Part shown: positions 1 to 8,798 of the stretch, piece after piece
Numbering within the stretch: position 1 is the stretch's first letter
Layout: each line of letters opens with the position of its first letter
Assembly: GCA_019454105.1 (NCBI GenBank)
Contig: CP075364.1
Location: 2,545,362-2,609,361, forward strand
Direction: 5' to 3'
Origin: Fimbriimonadaceae bacterium
GTDB taxonomy: Bacteria > Armatimonadota > Fimbriimonadia > Fimbriimonadales > Fimbriimonadaceae
DNA length: 64,000 nt
The notes under the pieces: model-generated
Seen by the model: only the letters and a program-made list of their open reading frames with translations
Database searches by the model: none
Told to the model about the DNA's origin: nothing
Translations under genes and position numbers: made by a program

Positions 1-721
1 CCCCGAGCCGCCGCTCGGCCAACCCTTGTGCCGCCTTTGAGGCCGAGAGGGCGTCGTTGATTTCCGGCGACTCAGGCCAGCTCTGGCGCGCTTCAGCCGT
101 CATCTCTTGACACCAAAGGCGGACGACCGCTTCCTCGTCGGCATAGTCCAGAGCGACCTCTTGGGATCGGAGACCGGCGGCCCTCAGCTTTTCAGTCAGC
201 CGGCTGACGGTCTGTTCCAGGGCCGAGTCGAGCGGCGAGCCGAAGCCGTACTGCCGGACCCCGGCCAAATGATCGACCAGCCGGCTGGCTTCTGGCGACC
301 TTTCGATCATGTCGGCTACCGAGTTCCGCAAGGCTTCCCGCACCATCGCGCTTCGCACGTGTCCCTCGATGATCTCAAACTCGGGGTCGAGCCCGGCCGC
401 CAGAGAGTTTTCGCGGAGAATCCTCTCGCAGGCGCTATGAAGGGTCTGGATCGGCCCGGTCTCCGCCTGTTGAGCGGCGGCGCTGAAGCCAAGGCGGTCG
501 AGTTCGGCCACAATGCGGCGCTTCATTTCTGCAGCCGCCTTGCGCGTGAAGGTGACGGTCCAAACTTCGGCTGGACTCATCCCGCCTTCAGTGACATATC
601 GGATGTACTTGGCGACCAGCACCGTGGTCTTTCCCGAACCGGCCGATGCCCGGACGATCATGCTGGGAGCCGTCGCATCGACGACCGCCAGCTGCTCAGG
701 AGTCAGGTCGGTCAGGCTCAT
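1..721 (-). CDS. addA: AddA/UvrD-type DNA helicase subunit, N-terminal part
   Basis: Partial gene running off the left edge; about 240 N-terminal residues are visible. It begins with a Q-motif (LTPEQLAVVDA), followed by a Walker A motif ASAGSGKTTVL at about residue 24 and an SF1 motif Ia TFTRKAAAEMKRRI. A UvrD/AddA-like segment IQTLHSACERILRE comes next. The family translocates and unwinds DNA at double-strand breaks. The ATG start overlaps the stop of the upstream AddB-like gene as ATGA, so the two are translationally coupled and probably form an AddAB-type helicase-nuclease. The C-terminal nuclease domain lies outside the window, so AddA rather than a plain UvrD is inferred from the neighbour. 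Confidence 0.85.
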   Translation of the reverse strand, partial: MSLTDLTPEQLAVVDATAPSMIVRASAGSGKTTVLVAKYIRYVTEGGMSPAEVWTVTFTRKAAAEMKRRIVAELDRLGFSAAAQQAETGPIQTLHSACERILRENSLAAGLDPEFEIIEGHVRSAMVREALRNSVADMIERSPEASRLVDHLAGVRQYGFGSPLDSALEQTVSRLTEKLRAAGLRSQEVALDYADEEAVVRLWCQEMTAEARQSWPESPEINDALSASKAAQGLAERRLG

Positions 722-3546
722 TGAAACGGGTCATGGCGGTCGCCATAGTCGTTGGAGGAGCGGCACAACTCGCCGAAGGGACAAGTTTCGCAATGTTTGC
801 CCGGACGGGCCTCCATGGATGTGGTCCTCAGGATCCCCATCCCCTTGCCAAGCCGTCGCTGGGTGCGCGTTCTTGCTTCCGGCCCCCCTCCAGGCTTTCC
901 GGAGACCCGGGTTCCGTCCGGTTTCGGAAAATCTCTGATGGGTCGGCCGATGACGGAGAAATCTCGGTCTTCACCCATCGAGGAAAGCAGAACGCCGCGC
1001 GGCACGTCCTTGTTTTCTGTCAGGGCTAGCAGCCACATGGCGACCCTCAACTGCTCAGAGTCCATATCGGGTTCGTTCCAAGAGAGAGGCTGACGATCGA
1101 CGGTATAGGCCTCCGCGACCGGCATGCCTCGGATCTTCGAAGCCACAGGGATCGTCCCGACGATCTTCTTCACGCCAAGCTCTTGGAACGAGACCTGGTA
1201 CCTGACGGATCCGGCATCTCGAGCCAGCGTCTCCCGACCTTTGAACTCGACCTCGACCCAATGCCGGAAGGCTCGGTCCGCGGCTCGGCGCAACATGGCC
1301 GAACTGTAGTCGTCGTGCCGGGAGCGGCGGCGATCGAACATTTCGGCATAGGCCTCCCAAAGTGCGGCCAAGGCCGACTCTGGATCGGGGGCCGTAGGGA
1401 GCGCCGCCTCAATCGGCAAAGACGTCAGGAGCCAAGGCCCTTCTTCCAATGGCTCTCCACGCAAGCCGAGACGGTACCTGGCCGCCGCCTGGAACGGGCA
1501 GTCGAGAGCGGCGGTCAGCTCGCGCAGTTCAACGTCCTCCTCCTCGCTTCTTCGGACCCTTGCGACGTTGTGAGGGGCGGTCAAGATTGGAGCCTCCGGC
1601 CATTGGCGCGGCTCCTCCAGAGCCTCCCGCAACCGGCGGTCAGACTCCGCGATACATCCCTCCAAGGGTGGCGCCAGCATGACCCTCGAGTGAGATACAT
1701 GGCGAACATGGCCGTCAAACGAAGTTTCCAAGTCTTGAAGATAGAAAGCCGGAACACTATCGCTCTCGCCTGTCGACTGGGGGTAGCTGAAGGTCAATTC
1801 GTCAGTCGCCGCCTGGCAAACTCGGACGAACTCGTCTCGCTCTTGCCCGGCGAGATCGTTGGAGTCGAGCAGCGGAATGCCCCAGACCTTGCTGATTTCG
1901 GCACGGTCGTCATCATTGAACAGGGGATCCTCGCGCCGCCGCCTCGGAAGCGATCCCTCCAACAGCCCGACCGCGAACACTGCTTGAAGCGGCCCGAAGG
2001 CGTGGCCGCTTGAGACGACCTTGACCCCTTCTCCAGAAACCGGGAGCTGCACTGTCTCGTCCGACCAAATCGACTCGCACAGGTCAACGAACCCGTGGAG
2101 GCTCAATTCGCTCCTCCCACTTTGGTCATAAACGAAGGCGTGGTCGGCGAGCGAGCGTTGGAGCACCGTCTGGGCTAGAAGGTCGCGCTCCCGAGTGTCC
2201 CGGTCATGGCTCGCCACCGATTCGACCAGAGTGGTGGCCCCGACCAGGTCACGGAACAGGTTCAGCCAAGCTGTGAATCGGCGGCGCTCTGTGGTGGCCT
2301 GAATCCGCCATGCCAGAACTGCTGGAGCCCAAGGGGCCTCGCTCGCTCGGCTCTCCATCCACTCAACCAAGGAGGCCCAGGGATCCCCGTCGTCAGAATC
2401 GAACCGACAGGCGGCCTCCCAAAGGAGACCGGTAAAGGAACGGGGCGCGTCGAAGTAAGGGTTCCGGGAGAGCTTGGCGAAGCTACGGACACCCGTTGAC
2501 GCCAAAGCCCGCAAGACACCGAGCACCAATTGGGCAAAACCGTTCGACAACAGCGAAACCGACCTCGGCGCCAGCACGGGCACGCCGAGCCGGGCCCCGG
2601 CCGCCGTCAGCATCGGAGCGTAGCTCGCTTGGTCGCGCGCATAGACGCCCATGGCCGACCAGGCGGCCCCGTTCGCGCGCAGCTCCAAACAACGGCGCAG
2701 TGCCCACTCGGCCTCGGCCAAGGGGTCGCCTGCGCATAAAACCGTCACGCTGGGCGGCGGAGTCTGGGTCGCAGGGCCTCCGAAGAGGCGCGACGTCCAT
2801 GGTTCAGGCCCCTCCAGAGGCTCCAGGTTCAACTCAAGCCTTTTGGCCACCCTGCCCGCCAATTGGAACGTGCTTGGCCTCTTCGGGTCGTGCTCGACGA
2901 CAAGGTCGATGTCGCAGCCTTGCTCGGTCGCCCAGAGGAACCAGCGCTCGAAGACGGGATGGTCTTCAGCCCCAAGGAAGACGAGCAAGTGGGGCAGGAA
3001 GATCCCGTCGGTCCGACCAAGGCTCAGGCAGCGCCGGACGTAGTCGGTCGCGGTCTCCCGGTTGCTGACGTCCATGGAGTCGGCGACGAGGTCATGAATG
3101 TCGGCCAAGGTATGGAGCTTCGATCGGCAAGGGGGACCGACGCTCTCGGCGATCGCTCGCATTTCCGAACCTGTGATCCCCCATCGTGAGAGCTCACGAA
3201 GACGGTCGGTGACCAGCCGGACCGTTCCCGCATAAGCCGAGGAAGCACTGAGGGGCGTGTCGTCGGGCAGGTCGCCAAGAGCCATCGCCACCATCGCGCG
3301 GAGCTGGCCACGGGTCACGAGCCCGGCCCGCTGGACTCCGAGAAGGTCAAGCGTCCGGGACAAGACCGCCCCGAACGGCAGGACCTCGACCTCCGAGCCG
3401 GGTGGCAAGAACGCATGAGCGCATCGCAAGAGCGGGTCGTCCAACGACGTGACTAACGTGCCCTGCCTCATGAGTCGCTGGGCCGCCGACTTGACCCCTG
3501 AACCGCCCGGGGGAACCCCCAGAAGCCGGAGCCGCCCTTCTGTCAT
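718..3546 (-). CDS. addB: AddB-like helicase-exonuclease subunit with Fe-S cysteines
   Basis: About 942 residues. The C-terminal part has the AddB layout: a first cysteine in LRELTAALDCPFQAAARY and a terminal CETCPFGELC cluster, the four-Cys pattern that binds [4Fe-4S] in AddB and brackets the nuclease domain. The usual nuclease core (G-x-I-D-R-x-D, then V-x-D-Y-K) is not recognisable; the matching stretch reads VGTIPVASKI...AEAYTVDR and lacks the Asp and Lys. A Walker A is also degenerate at the N-terminus (PPGGSGVKS). The start at 3546 (MTEGRLRL) is chosen because a TAATAT box lies 7 nt upstream; 3555 is an alternative. It precedes addA with an ATGA overlap. Confidence 0.75.
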   Translation of the reverse strand: MTEGRLRLLGVPPGGSGVKSAAQRLMRQGTLVTSLDDPLLRCAHAFLPPGSEVEVLPFGAVLSRTLDLLGVQRAGLVTRGQLRAMVAMALGDLPDDTPLSASSAYAGTVRLVTDRLRELSRWGITGSEMRAIAESVGPPCRSKLHTLADIHDLVADSMDVSNRETATDYVRRCLSLGRTDGIFLPHLLVFLGAEDHPVFERWFLWATEQGCDIDLVVEHDPKRPSTFQLAGRVAKRLELNLEPLEGPEPWTSRLFGGPATQTPPPSVTVLCAGDPLAEAEWALRRCLELRANGAAWSAMGVYARDQASYAPMLTAAGARLGVPVLAPRSVSLLSNGFAQLVLGVLRALASTGVRSFAKLSRNPYFDAPRSFTGLLWEAACRFDSDDGDPWASLVEWMESRASEAPWAPAVLAWRIQATTERRRFTAWLNLFRDLVGATTLVESVASHDRDTRERDLLAQTVLQRSLADHAFVYDQSGRSELSLHGFVDLCESIWSDETVQLPVSGEGVKVVSSGHAFGPLQAVFAVGLLEGSLPRRRREDPLFNDDDRAEISKVWGIPLLDSNDLAGQERDEFVRVCQAATDELTFSYPQSTGESDSVPAFYLQDLETSFDGHVRHVSHSRVMLAPPLEGCIAESDRRLREALEEPRQWPEAPILTAPHNVARVRRSEEEDVELRELTAALDCPFQAAARYRLGLRGEPLEEGPWLLTSLPIEAALPTAPDPESALAALWEAYAEMFDRRRSRHDDYSSAMLRRAADRAFRHWVEVEFKGRETLARDAGSVRYQVSFQELGVKKIVGTIPVASKIRGMPVAEAYTVDRQPLSWNEPDMDSEQLRVAMWLLALTENKDVPRGVLLSSMGEDRDFSVIGRPIRDFPKPDGTRVSGKPGGGPEARTRTQRRLGKGMGILRTTSMEARPGKHCETCPFGELCRSSNDYGDRHDPFQ

Positions 3547-3561
3547 AGTAGACATATTACT
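3544..3561 (-). promoter_or_regulatory. Candidate leaderless -10 box for addB
   Basis: TAATAT at 3554-3559 on the minus strand ends 7 nt before the ATG at 3546, and no Shine-Dalgarno is present. The divergent gene starts at a GTG at 3562, only 16 nt from the addB start, so both genes must use very short leaders. Confidence 0.5.
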
Positions 3562-4149
3562 GTGAGCGGAGACAAGCGCCCACTTTGGACTCTGGGGAGG
3601 CAGCTGGTTGGCAACATCCTGCCGTTGGTCGTTGGGCTGCCGTTCCTCGTCTTCGGCTTGATCCAGTTCGCCCAGCAAGGAGCCGAACTTCCAGCCGCGC
3701 TGAGTCTGGCCGCCTTTCCGTTGGTCACCTGGCTCGCTACCAACTTCTTGGCGCTGGTCGGGAACCAGTCGCTCAAGCGCGAAATGGCCTCTCGCGTTCC
3801 GGCCATTGGCGGACTAAGGTGGTTCGTCGGGTTCAGTCCGCCGGGTCAGAGCGGCTGGCTCGACCCTCATTCAGACCTGGGCTACTTCGTCATCCATCCG
3901 GACCGGATCGAGTTCGTCGGAAGCGCGACGCGGGTCACGCTCAAGAAGAGCGAGGTGGTGTCCGCACGCTTCCGCCCCAACGTCCATACTTGGCTCGGAC
4001 TCGGACGATGGGTCAGCGTCGAGGGCCAGAGCCAAGGTCGCGCGGTCCGACTCTTGGTCGAACCGCGCGAAAAGGCCACCCTGCTGGGCAACCGGGCGGA
4101 GTCAGCCCGCTTGCTCCAGGCGATTCGGGACTGGCACCGAAGTTCTTAG
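3562..4149 (+). CDS. Small membrane protein of unknown function
   Basis: 195 residues from a GTG start. Two hydrophobic segments lie at about residues 14-35 and 43-62 (NILPLVVGLPFLVFGLIQF; AALSLAAFPLVTWLATNFL). A cytosolic part of about 130 residues follows that looks beta-rich, perhaps PH-like (LGYFVIHPDRIEFVG, WVSVEGQSQGRAVRLLVEP). I do not recognise a family. It is divergent from addB with almost no spacer, and its stop shares four nucleotides with the convergent methyltransferase gene. Confidence 0.7.
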   Translation: MSGDKRPLWTLGRQLVGNILPLVVGLPFLVFGLIQFAQQGAELPAALSLAAFPLVTWLATNFLALVGNQSLKREMASRVPAIGGLRWFVGFSPPGQSGWLDPHSDLGYFVIHPDRIEFVGSATRVTLKKSEVVSARFRPNVHTWLGLGRWVSVEGQSQGRAVRLLVEPREKATLLGNRAESARLLQAIRDWHRSS

Positions 4150-4889
4150 GCCGCGTTCCGCCAGGCGTGAGCGAACCCGCGACAATGGGCGAGGTGCTGA
4201 GGCTGGTCGGTGAGCTTCCAGACTTGACAGTCGTCAAATCCAATGGCGATCGTCATCATTCCGAGGCAGGCCAAACTTGGCACCCACCAGTTCGTCGGAT
4301 TGTTGCCGTACTCCGACGTTGGATAGAACTCCATCACGGGTTGGGCCCCCGAGTAACCGTGCCCGAATCCGCCGCGATAAGGGCTGAAATCGTCTAGGAT
4401 CGCGGACTCGATGAACATCCGCTCGTCGCACACGGAAGCGAGAACGTCGAGGGCCAGGAGCGGATAGCGGAGGTGATAGAGGGTGCCAAAGCAGAACACC
4501 ACGTCGAACCGGCCGATCCGGTCTTCTGTCGCCTCGTAGACCGACATCTCGATCCGTTTGCACCGGTCTTCCGAGTAGCCGAGCGACTCTCGGCAGAAGT
4601 CGAATGTCTCCCAAGCCCGCCGGTCCTTCTCTTCCAGCGTTCCTAAATAGTCGCTGAAGTCGTCGATCGCCACGACTTCGCTCGCACCGCGCTTGAGGGC
4701 TTCGAAGGTCCAGTAACCGTCCCAGGCTCCGACGTCAAGGACCCGCTTGCCTGTCAGGTCTTGGGGCACGCCATAAGAGTCAGGGTCCAAAGGGGCCCAG
4801 CCCGGCGTGACGAACCCGCCAGGGAGCTCGATCTTGTGGTACCAGAACGGAAACTTTGCCGCCTCTGCTTGCAGGTCGATGGTGGCCAT
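4146..4889 (-). CDS. Class I SAM-dependent methyltransferase
   Basis: About 247 residues. A glycine-rich SAM motif VLDVGAWDGYWTFEALKRG sits at about residue 50, followed by an acidic strand end VVAIDDFSD and a motif IV-like FDVVFCFGTLYHLRYPLLAL. The arrangement resembles CmoB-like and sugar or small-molecule methyltransferases; the substrate is unknown. The ATG at 4889 follows GAGGA with 8 nt spacing, so it is preferred over the TTG two codons upstream. The gene is divergent from the OGT operon, so it may act on the same glycan, but that is only a guess from position. Confidence 0.8.
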   Translation of the reverse strand: MATIDLQAEAAKFPFWYHKIELPGGFVTPGWAPLDPDSYGVPQDLTGKRVLDVGAWDGYWTFEALKRGASEVVAIDDFSDYLGTLEEKDRRAWETFDFCRESLGYSEDRCKRIEMSVYEATEDRIGRFDVVFCFGTLYHLRYPLLALDVLASVCDERMFIESAILDDFSPYRGGFGHGYSGAQPVMEFYPTSEYGNNPTNWWVPSLACLGMMTIAIGFDDCQVWKLTDQPQHLAHCRGFAHAWRNAA

Positions 4890-4968
4890 GTGCAAAATCC
4901 TCGGAAGATTTCGGGGATTGCTCTAGGTTCGACCCTGAAAAACCTGAAGCGCCTTCCGACCATCAACG

Positions 4969-6741
4969 GTGGACATGGCACTGTCAGCCGCTTCTTCGCC
5001 GTTGGATCAAGCGATCCGAGCCCACCAGACCGGTCAATGGGACCGGGCCGAAAGCCTCTACCGACTGGCCATGAGCCTTGACGGAGACCTGGCCCAAGCC
5101 GTCCAGTTCTTGGGGGTTCTCTGTTGCCAGACGGGTCGTCTCGCCGAAGGGGTCGTCCACCTCGAGCGCGCGGCTGCGCTCCTTCCGACCGACTCGGAAG
5201 CTCACAGCAACCTGGGAAACGCCTATCGTCTCGTCGAGCTCTACGAAGACGGCGTCAGGGCCTGTCGAAGGGCGGTCGAAGTCGACCCTTCGAACAGCGG
5301 CGCGTGGGCCAACCTCTCACCGTGCCTCCGTGCGCTTGGGAGGCTGGGAGAAGCGGTCAAGGCGGCCTCGACGGCGGCCACCTTGGCACCCGGTTCTGCC
5401 GTGGCCCACAACAATCTCGGCCACGCGCTACTCGCTAGCGGGGAGGTCCAACCCGCGATCGCCGCCTTCCGGCGGGCTCTGTTACTTTTCCCAAAGTACA
5501 CCGACGCCCTTCAAGGGCTTCTTTTCGCGATGCTCTACTCCGACCAAACGACCGATCGGGACGTGAGGGAGCAAACGGAGCGGCTCGGCGCGACCTTCGG
5601 CGACGCCGTGCTGCCCGGTCGAACAACCGGGCTTCGGACCATTGGCTACGTTTCGGGGGACTGGCGGAGGCACCCGGTCGGACGGTTCATGCTTCCTGTT
5701 CTCAGGCACCATGACCGTTCGAGCTACCGGATCGTCGCCTTTGCCGACCAGTCGGTCGAAGACGAAGTCACGCGCGAAGTCAAGGGACTTGTCGACGAAT
5801 GGCACTGTGTCCGAGGCCTCTCGGCGTCAGCCGTCTGCGACCTTGTCCGTCAGGCCGAGGTCGATATCTTGATCGATCTGAGCGGCCACAGCGCCGGTAA
5901 CCGGTTGGACGTTTTCGCCCAAGGAGCCGCACCGGTCCAGGCCACCTGGCTCGGATATTCAGGATCCTCGGGCCTCGCCGCCATCGATTGGCTCATTGGC
6001 GACGCCCTCGTGACTCCGCCGGAAGTGGACTGGGCGATGACGGAGAAAGCCGCCCGTTTGCCTGGCGCGTTCTTGGTCGCCGATCCGACCCAGGTGCCCG
6101 ACACTTCGAGCCCCTTGCCGGCCCTGAAGAACGGCCACGTGACTTTCGGCTCCTTCAACAATCTTCCCAAGGTGTCAGACTCTGCCTTGCGGGCTTGGCT
6201 TCAGATCCTTGAGGCCGTGCCCGGTTCCCGATTGATCCTAAAAAGCCAGCAGATCAGCGACGAAGCGGTCTTGCTGAAGACCCGGAAGCGGCTTGAGGAC
6301 TTGGGCTTCGACTTAGCCCGCGTCCAGCTCGTTGGCGGCACGCCTGACGACGAGCACTGGCAATGGATTCAGCGGGCCGACATCGCTCTCGACAGTTTTC
6401 CGTACAACGGGGCGACAACGACTGTAGACTGCCTGCTCAGTGGCGTGCCAGTCGTCTCGCTGGCCGGTGACCGCTACTCGTCGCGAATGGGGGCGAGTCT
6501 GCTCAAGGCGGCGGGGCGCTGGGACTGGGTGGCCGAGTCGGTCGGAGACTACATCGACCTGGCCTCGGGGCTGGCATCCCAATTAGTCCACTTGGCCGAA
6601 TTGCGCCGCAATCTTCGAGCTCAGGTGGTGGCCTCTCCCCTCTGTGACGCCCCGGCGTTCGTTAAGGGGCTGGAAAGTACTTTCGAAGACGTTTGGGCCC
6701 ACAGCCCCCTGACCCTTTCGCTATCGACGCCAATGCTATGA
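4969..6741 (+). CDS. TPR-containing O-linked N-acetylglucosamine transferase-type glycosyltransferase (GT41), copy 1
   Basis: 590 residues. About five tetratricopeptide repeats cover residues 8-180, followed by an OGT/SPINDLY catalytic region. Its motifs are GYVSGDWRRHPVGRF (with the conserved His), ILIDLSGHSAGNRLDVFA, APVQATWLGYSGSSG, FGSFNNLPKVSD (conserved Lys) and DSFPYNGATTTVDCLLSG for UDP-sugar binding. Enzymes of this family move a sugar from a UDP donor to Ser/Thr of proteins in the cytoplasm. It is first of three ATGA-coupled paralogues that converge on a flagellin gene. An internal ATG two codons in (4975) is an alternative start. Confidence 0.9.
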   Translation: MDMALSAASSPLDQAIRAHQTGQWDRAESLYRLAMSLDGDLAQAVQFLGVLCCQTGRLAEGVVHLERAAALLPTDSEAHSNLGNAYRLVELYEDGVRACRRAVEVDPSNSGAWANLSPCLRALGRLGEAVKAASTAATLAPGSAVAHNNLGHALLASGEVQPAIAAFRRALLLFPKYTDALQGLLFAMLYSDQTTDRDVREQTERLGATFGDAVLPGRTTGLRTIGYVSGDWRRHPVGRFMLPVLRHHDRSSYRIVAFADQSVEDEVTREVKGLVDEWHCVRGLSASAVCDLVRQAEVDILIDLSGHSAGNRLDVFAQGAAPVQATWLGYSGSSGLAAIDWLIGDALVTPPEVDWAMTEKAARLPGAFLVADPTQVPDTSSPLPALKNGHVTFGSFNNLPKVSDSALRAWLQILEAVPGSRLILKSQQISDEAVLLKTRKRLEDLGFDLARVQLVGGTPDDEHWQWIQRADIALDSFPYNGATTTVDCLLSGVPVVSLAGDRYSSRMGASLLKAAGRWDWVAESVGDYIDLASGLASQLVHLAELRRNLRAQVVASPLCDAPAFVKGLESTFEDVWAHSPLTLSLSTPML

Positions 6742-8798
6742 ACGCGCCCATGACGACCCCAGACCTGGAACTCGAATCGGCCTTGTCCCATCATCGCGCA
6801 GGGCGGATCAACGAGGCCGCCGTGGCCTACCTGGCCATCCTTGAGCGCGATCCCGACCACTTCGACGCCCTTCAGCTCTTCGGGGCCCTGGCGCTGCAAT
6901 TGGGAAGGCTCGACCAGGCCGCTTCACTCATCGAGAGGGCGATCGCGGTCCGGCCCGATTTCACGGACGTGTACGGTAACTTGGCAACGGCCTACTTTGG
7001 GCTCGACAGGCAAGACGAAGCCCTCAAGCTCTGGGCCCGTGCCTTGGAGGCCAAGCCCGACAACGTCAACGACCTTTTCAACCTGGCGAACGCCCTCGGA
7101 CGCACCCAGCGGCCTGCCGAAGCGGTGGTGCTTTATCGCCGGGCCCTTGAACTCGAGCCGGATTGGCCCGAAGCTCTGACCAACATGGCGAGCGCCTTGA
7201 TCGAGATCAATGCCTATGCCGAGGCGGAGCAAGCCGCCCGCCAAGCCCTGACCCTTGATCCTGTCTCGCCGAAGGCCGCTCTGAACCTCGGTGTTGCTCT
7301 CCAGTGTCTCGGTAGGCTCGGAGAGGCTCGGGCCGCCTTCGAAGGCGCCTTGCACCTCGACCCCGAGTACGCCAACGCCCACAACAACCTGGCCGCGATC
7401 TTGCGCGAAGTCGGTGAGAGCGGTGCTGCGGTCGACCATGCCAAACGGGCCCGCCAAACGATGCCCGAAAGCCCGGAACCGCACAACGCTCTGGGCAATG
7501 CCCAACTCAACTTCGGCGAGGCCGAGGACGCCGTGGCGAGTTTCCGCCGCGCCGTCCAACTCGCCCCAGAGGCCCCGATCCTCGGCAGCAACCTCCTGCT
7601 TTCGATGCACTACAGCTCGGAAGAGACTCGCGACTCGATCTATCAAGAGTCGCTCTGCTGGGCAGCCCGGCACGCTCCGTGGATCGACCCTAAACCCCGG
7701 CCCGCCCGCCCATTGAAGCGGATCGGGTTCGTCTCCGGCGACTTCCGGCGCCATCCGGTCGGTTACTTCCTCGAGCCGGTGCTCAAGCACCGGCCGGGGT
7801 TCGAGACGGTGCTCTTCGAGAACCATCATTCGGTCGATCCACAGACCGAGAAGCTCCGGGCAATTACAGACCGGTCGTATGGCGTCCGGTCGATGGATAG
7901 CCAGACTCTGGCGAAGCTCGTCCAGGACGAAGGGATCGATGTCTTGATCGACCTTTCAGGGCACACGGCTGAACATCGGCTGGACGTCATGGCCCTCAGG
8001 CCTGCGCCCATGCAGCTCACTTGGTTGGGCTATTCGGGAACGACCGGGCTGAGCCAGATCGATGGACTGATCGGCGACGCGGTCGTCACTCCGCGCGAGC
8101 ACCAAGGGTGGTATACGGAGCGCTTGCTCCACCTCCCGTTCGCGTTCCTCTGCGCACCAATGTGGGAGGATCTCACCGGGCCGCCGAGCGAGGGTTCTCG
8201 CCCCGAACGCCCCTTCACTTTCGGTTGCTTCAACACCACGGTCAAAGTCAACTTCAAGACCATCGACCTTTGGTCGCAGATCCTTCAGCGGACCCCGGGC
8301 TCAAGGCTCTTTCTGAAGCACACGATGCTGCAAGATCCTCAAGTGGTCGAGGCTTATCTCAAGCGGTTCGCCGAGAGGGGCATCAGGCCCGAGCGGCTCG
8401 ACCTGAGAAAGTCGGTCGAGCGATCTGCCCACCTCGATACCTTTGGCGAGGTCGACTTGGCCCTAGATCCGGTGCCTTACAACGGAGGCACGACATCGAT
8501 CGACAACCTCGCCATGGGTGTGCCGGTCTTGACGCTTCAAGGAGACCGATACTCAGCGAGGATGACGTCCAGTTTCTTGAACGTCGTCGGCGCATCGGAC
8601 TTCGTCGCTGCGACCGAGGAGGAGTACGTGTCCAAGGCGGTCGGCTTCGCGTCCGACCTTTCAGCATTCACGGAGATCAAGACGCCCGTCGGCGATGCTT
8701 TCTGGCAGTCTCCCTTGGCCAATCGGGCCGCGTTTTCGGAGGCGTTCTTCTCCCTGATCGAGTCCGCTTGGAGTGAGCGGGGCCAGGCGGCGGCATGA
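6738..8798 (+). CDS. TPR-containing OGT-type glycosyltransferase (GT41), copy 2
   Basis: 686 residues from the ATG at 6738, which overlaps the stop of copy 1 as ATGA. The TPR array is the longest of the three, roughly eight repeats in residues 10-275. The catalytic part carries GFVSGDFRRHPVGYFLEP, VLIDLSGHTAEHRLDVMA, LTWLGYSGTTGLSQIDG, FGCFNTTVKVN and DPVPYNGGTTSIDNLAMG. The differing TPR lengths suggest that the three enzymes recognise different protein segments. An upstream in-frame ATG at 6693 lies inside copy 1 and is less likely. Confidence 0.9.
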   Translation: MNAPMTTPDLELESALSHHRAGRINEAAVAYLAILERDPDHFDALQLFGALALQLGRLDQAASLIERAIAVRPDFTDVYGNLATAYFGLDRQDEALKLWARALEAKPDNVNDLFNLANALGRTQRPAEAVVLYRRALELEPDWPEALTNMASALIEINAYAEAEQAARQALTLDPVSPKAALNLGVALQCLGRLGEARAAFEGALHLDPEYANAHNNLAAILREVGESGAAVDHAKRARQTMPESPEPHNALGNAQLNFGEAEDAVASFRRAVQLAPEAPILGSNLLLSMHYSSEETRDSIYQESLCWAARHAPWIDPKPRPARPLKRIGFVSGDFRRHPVGYFLEPVLKHRPGFETVLFENHHSVDPQTEKLRAITDRSYGVRSMDSQTLAKLVQDEGIDVLIDLSGHTAEHRLDVMALRPAPMQLTWLGYSGTTGLSQIDGLIGDAVVTPREHQGWYTERLLHLPFAFLCAPMWEDLTGPPSEGSRPERPFTFGCFNTTVKVNFKTIDLWSQILQRTPGSRLFLKHTMLQDPQVVEAYLKRFAERGIRPERLDLRKSVERSAHLDTFGEVDLALDPVPYNGGTTSIDNLAMGVPVLTLQGDRYSARMTSSFLNVVGASDFVAATEEEYVSKAVGFASDLSAFTEIKTPVGDAFWQSPLANRAAFSEAFFSLIESAWSERGQAAA

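Noticed and set aside
107-724. Plus-strand open frame over the AddA gene
   Set aside because: The opposite strand encodes clear SF1 helicase motifs; the plus frame is a shadow caused by GC-rich codon structure.
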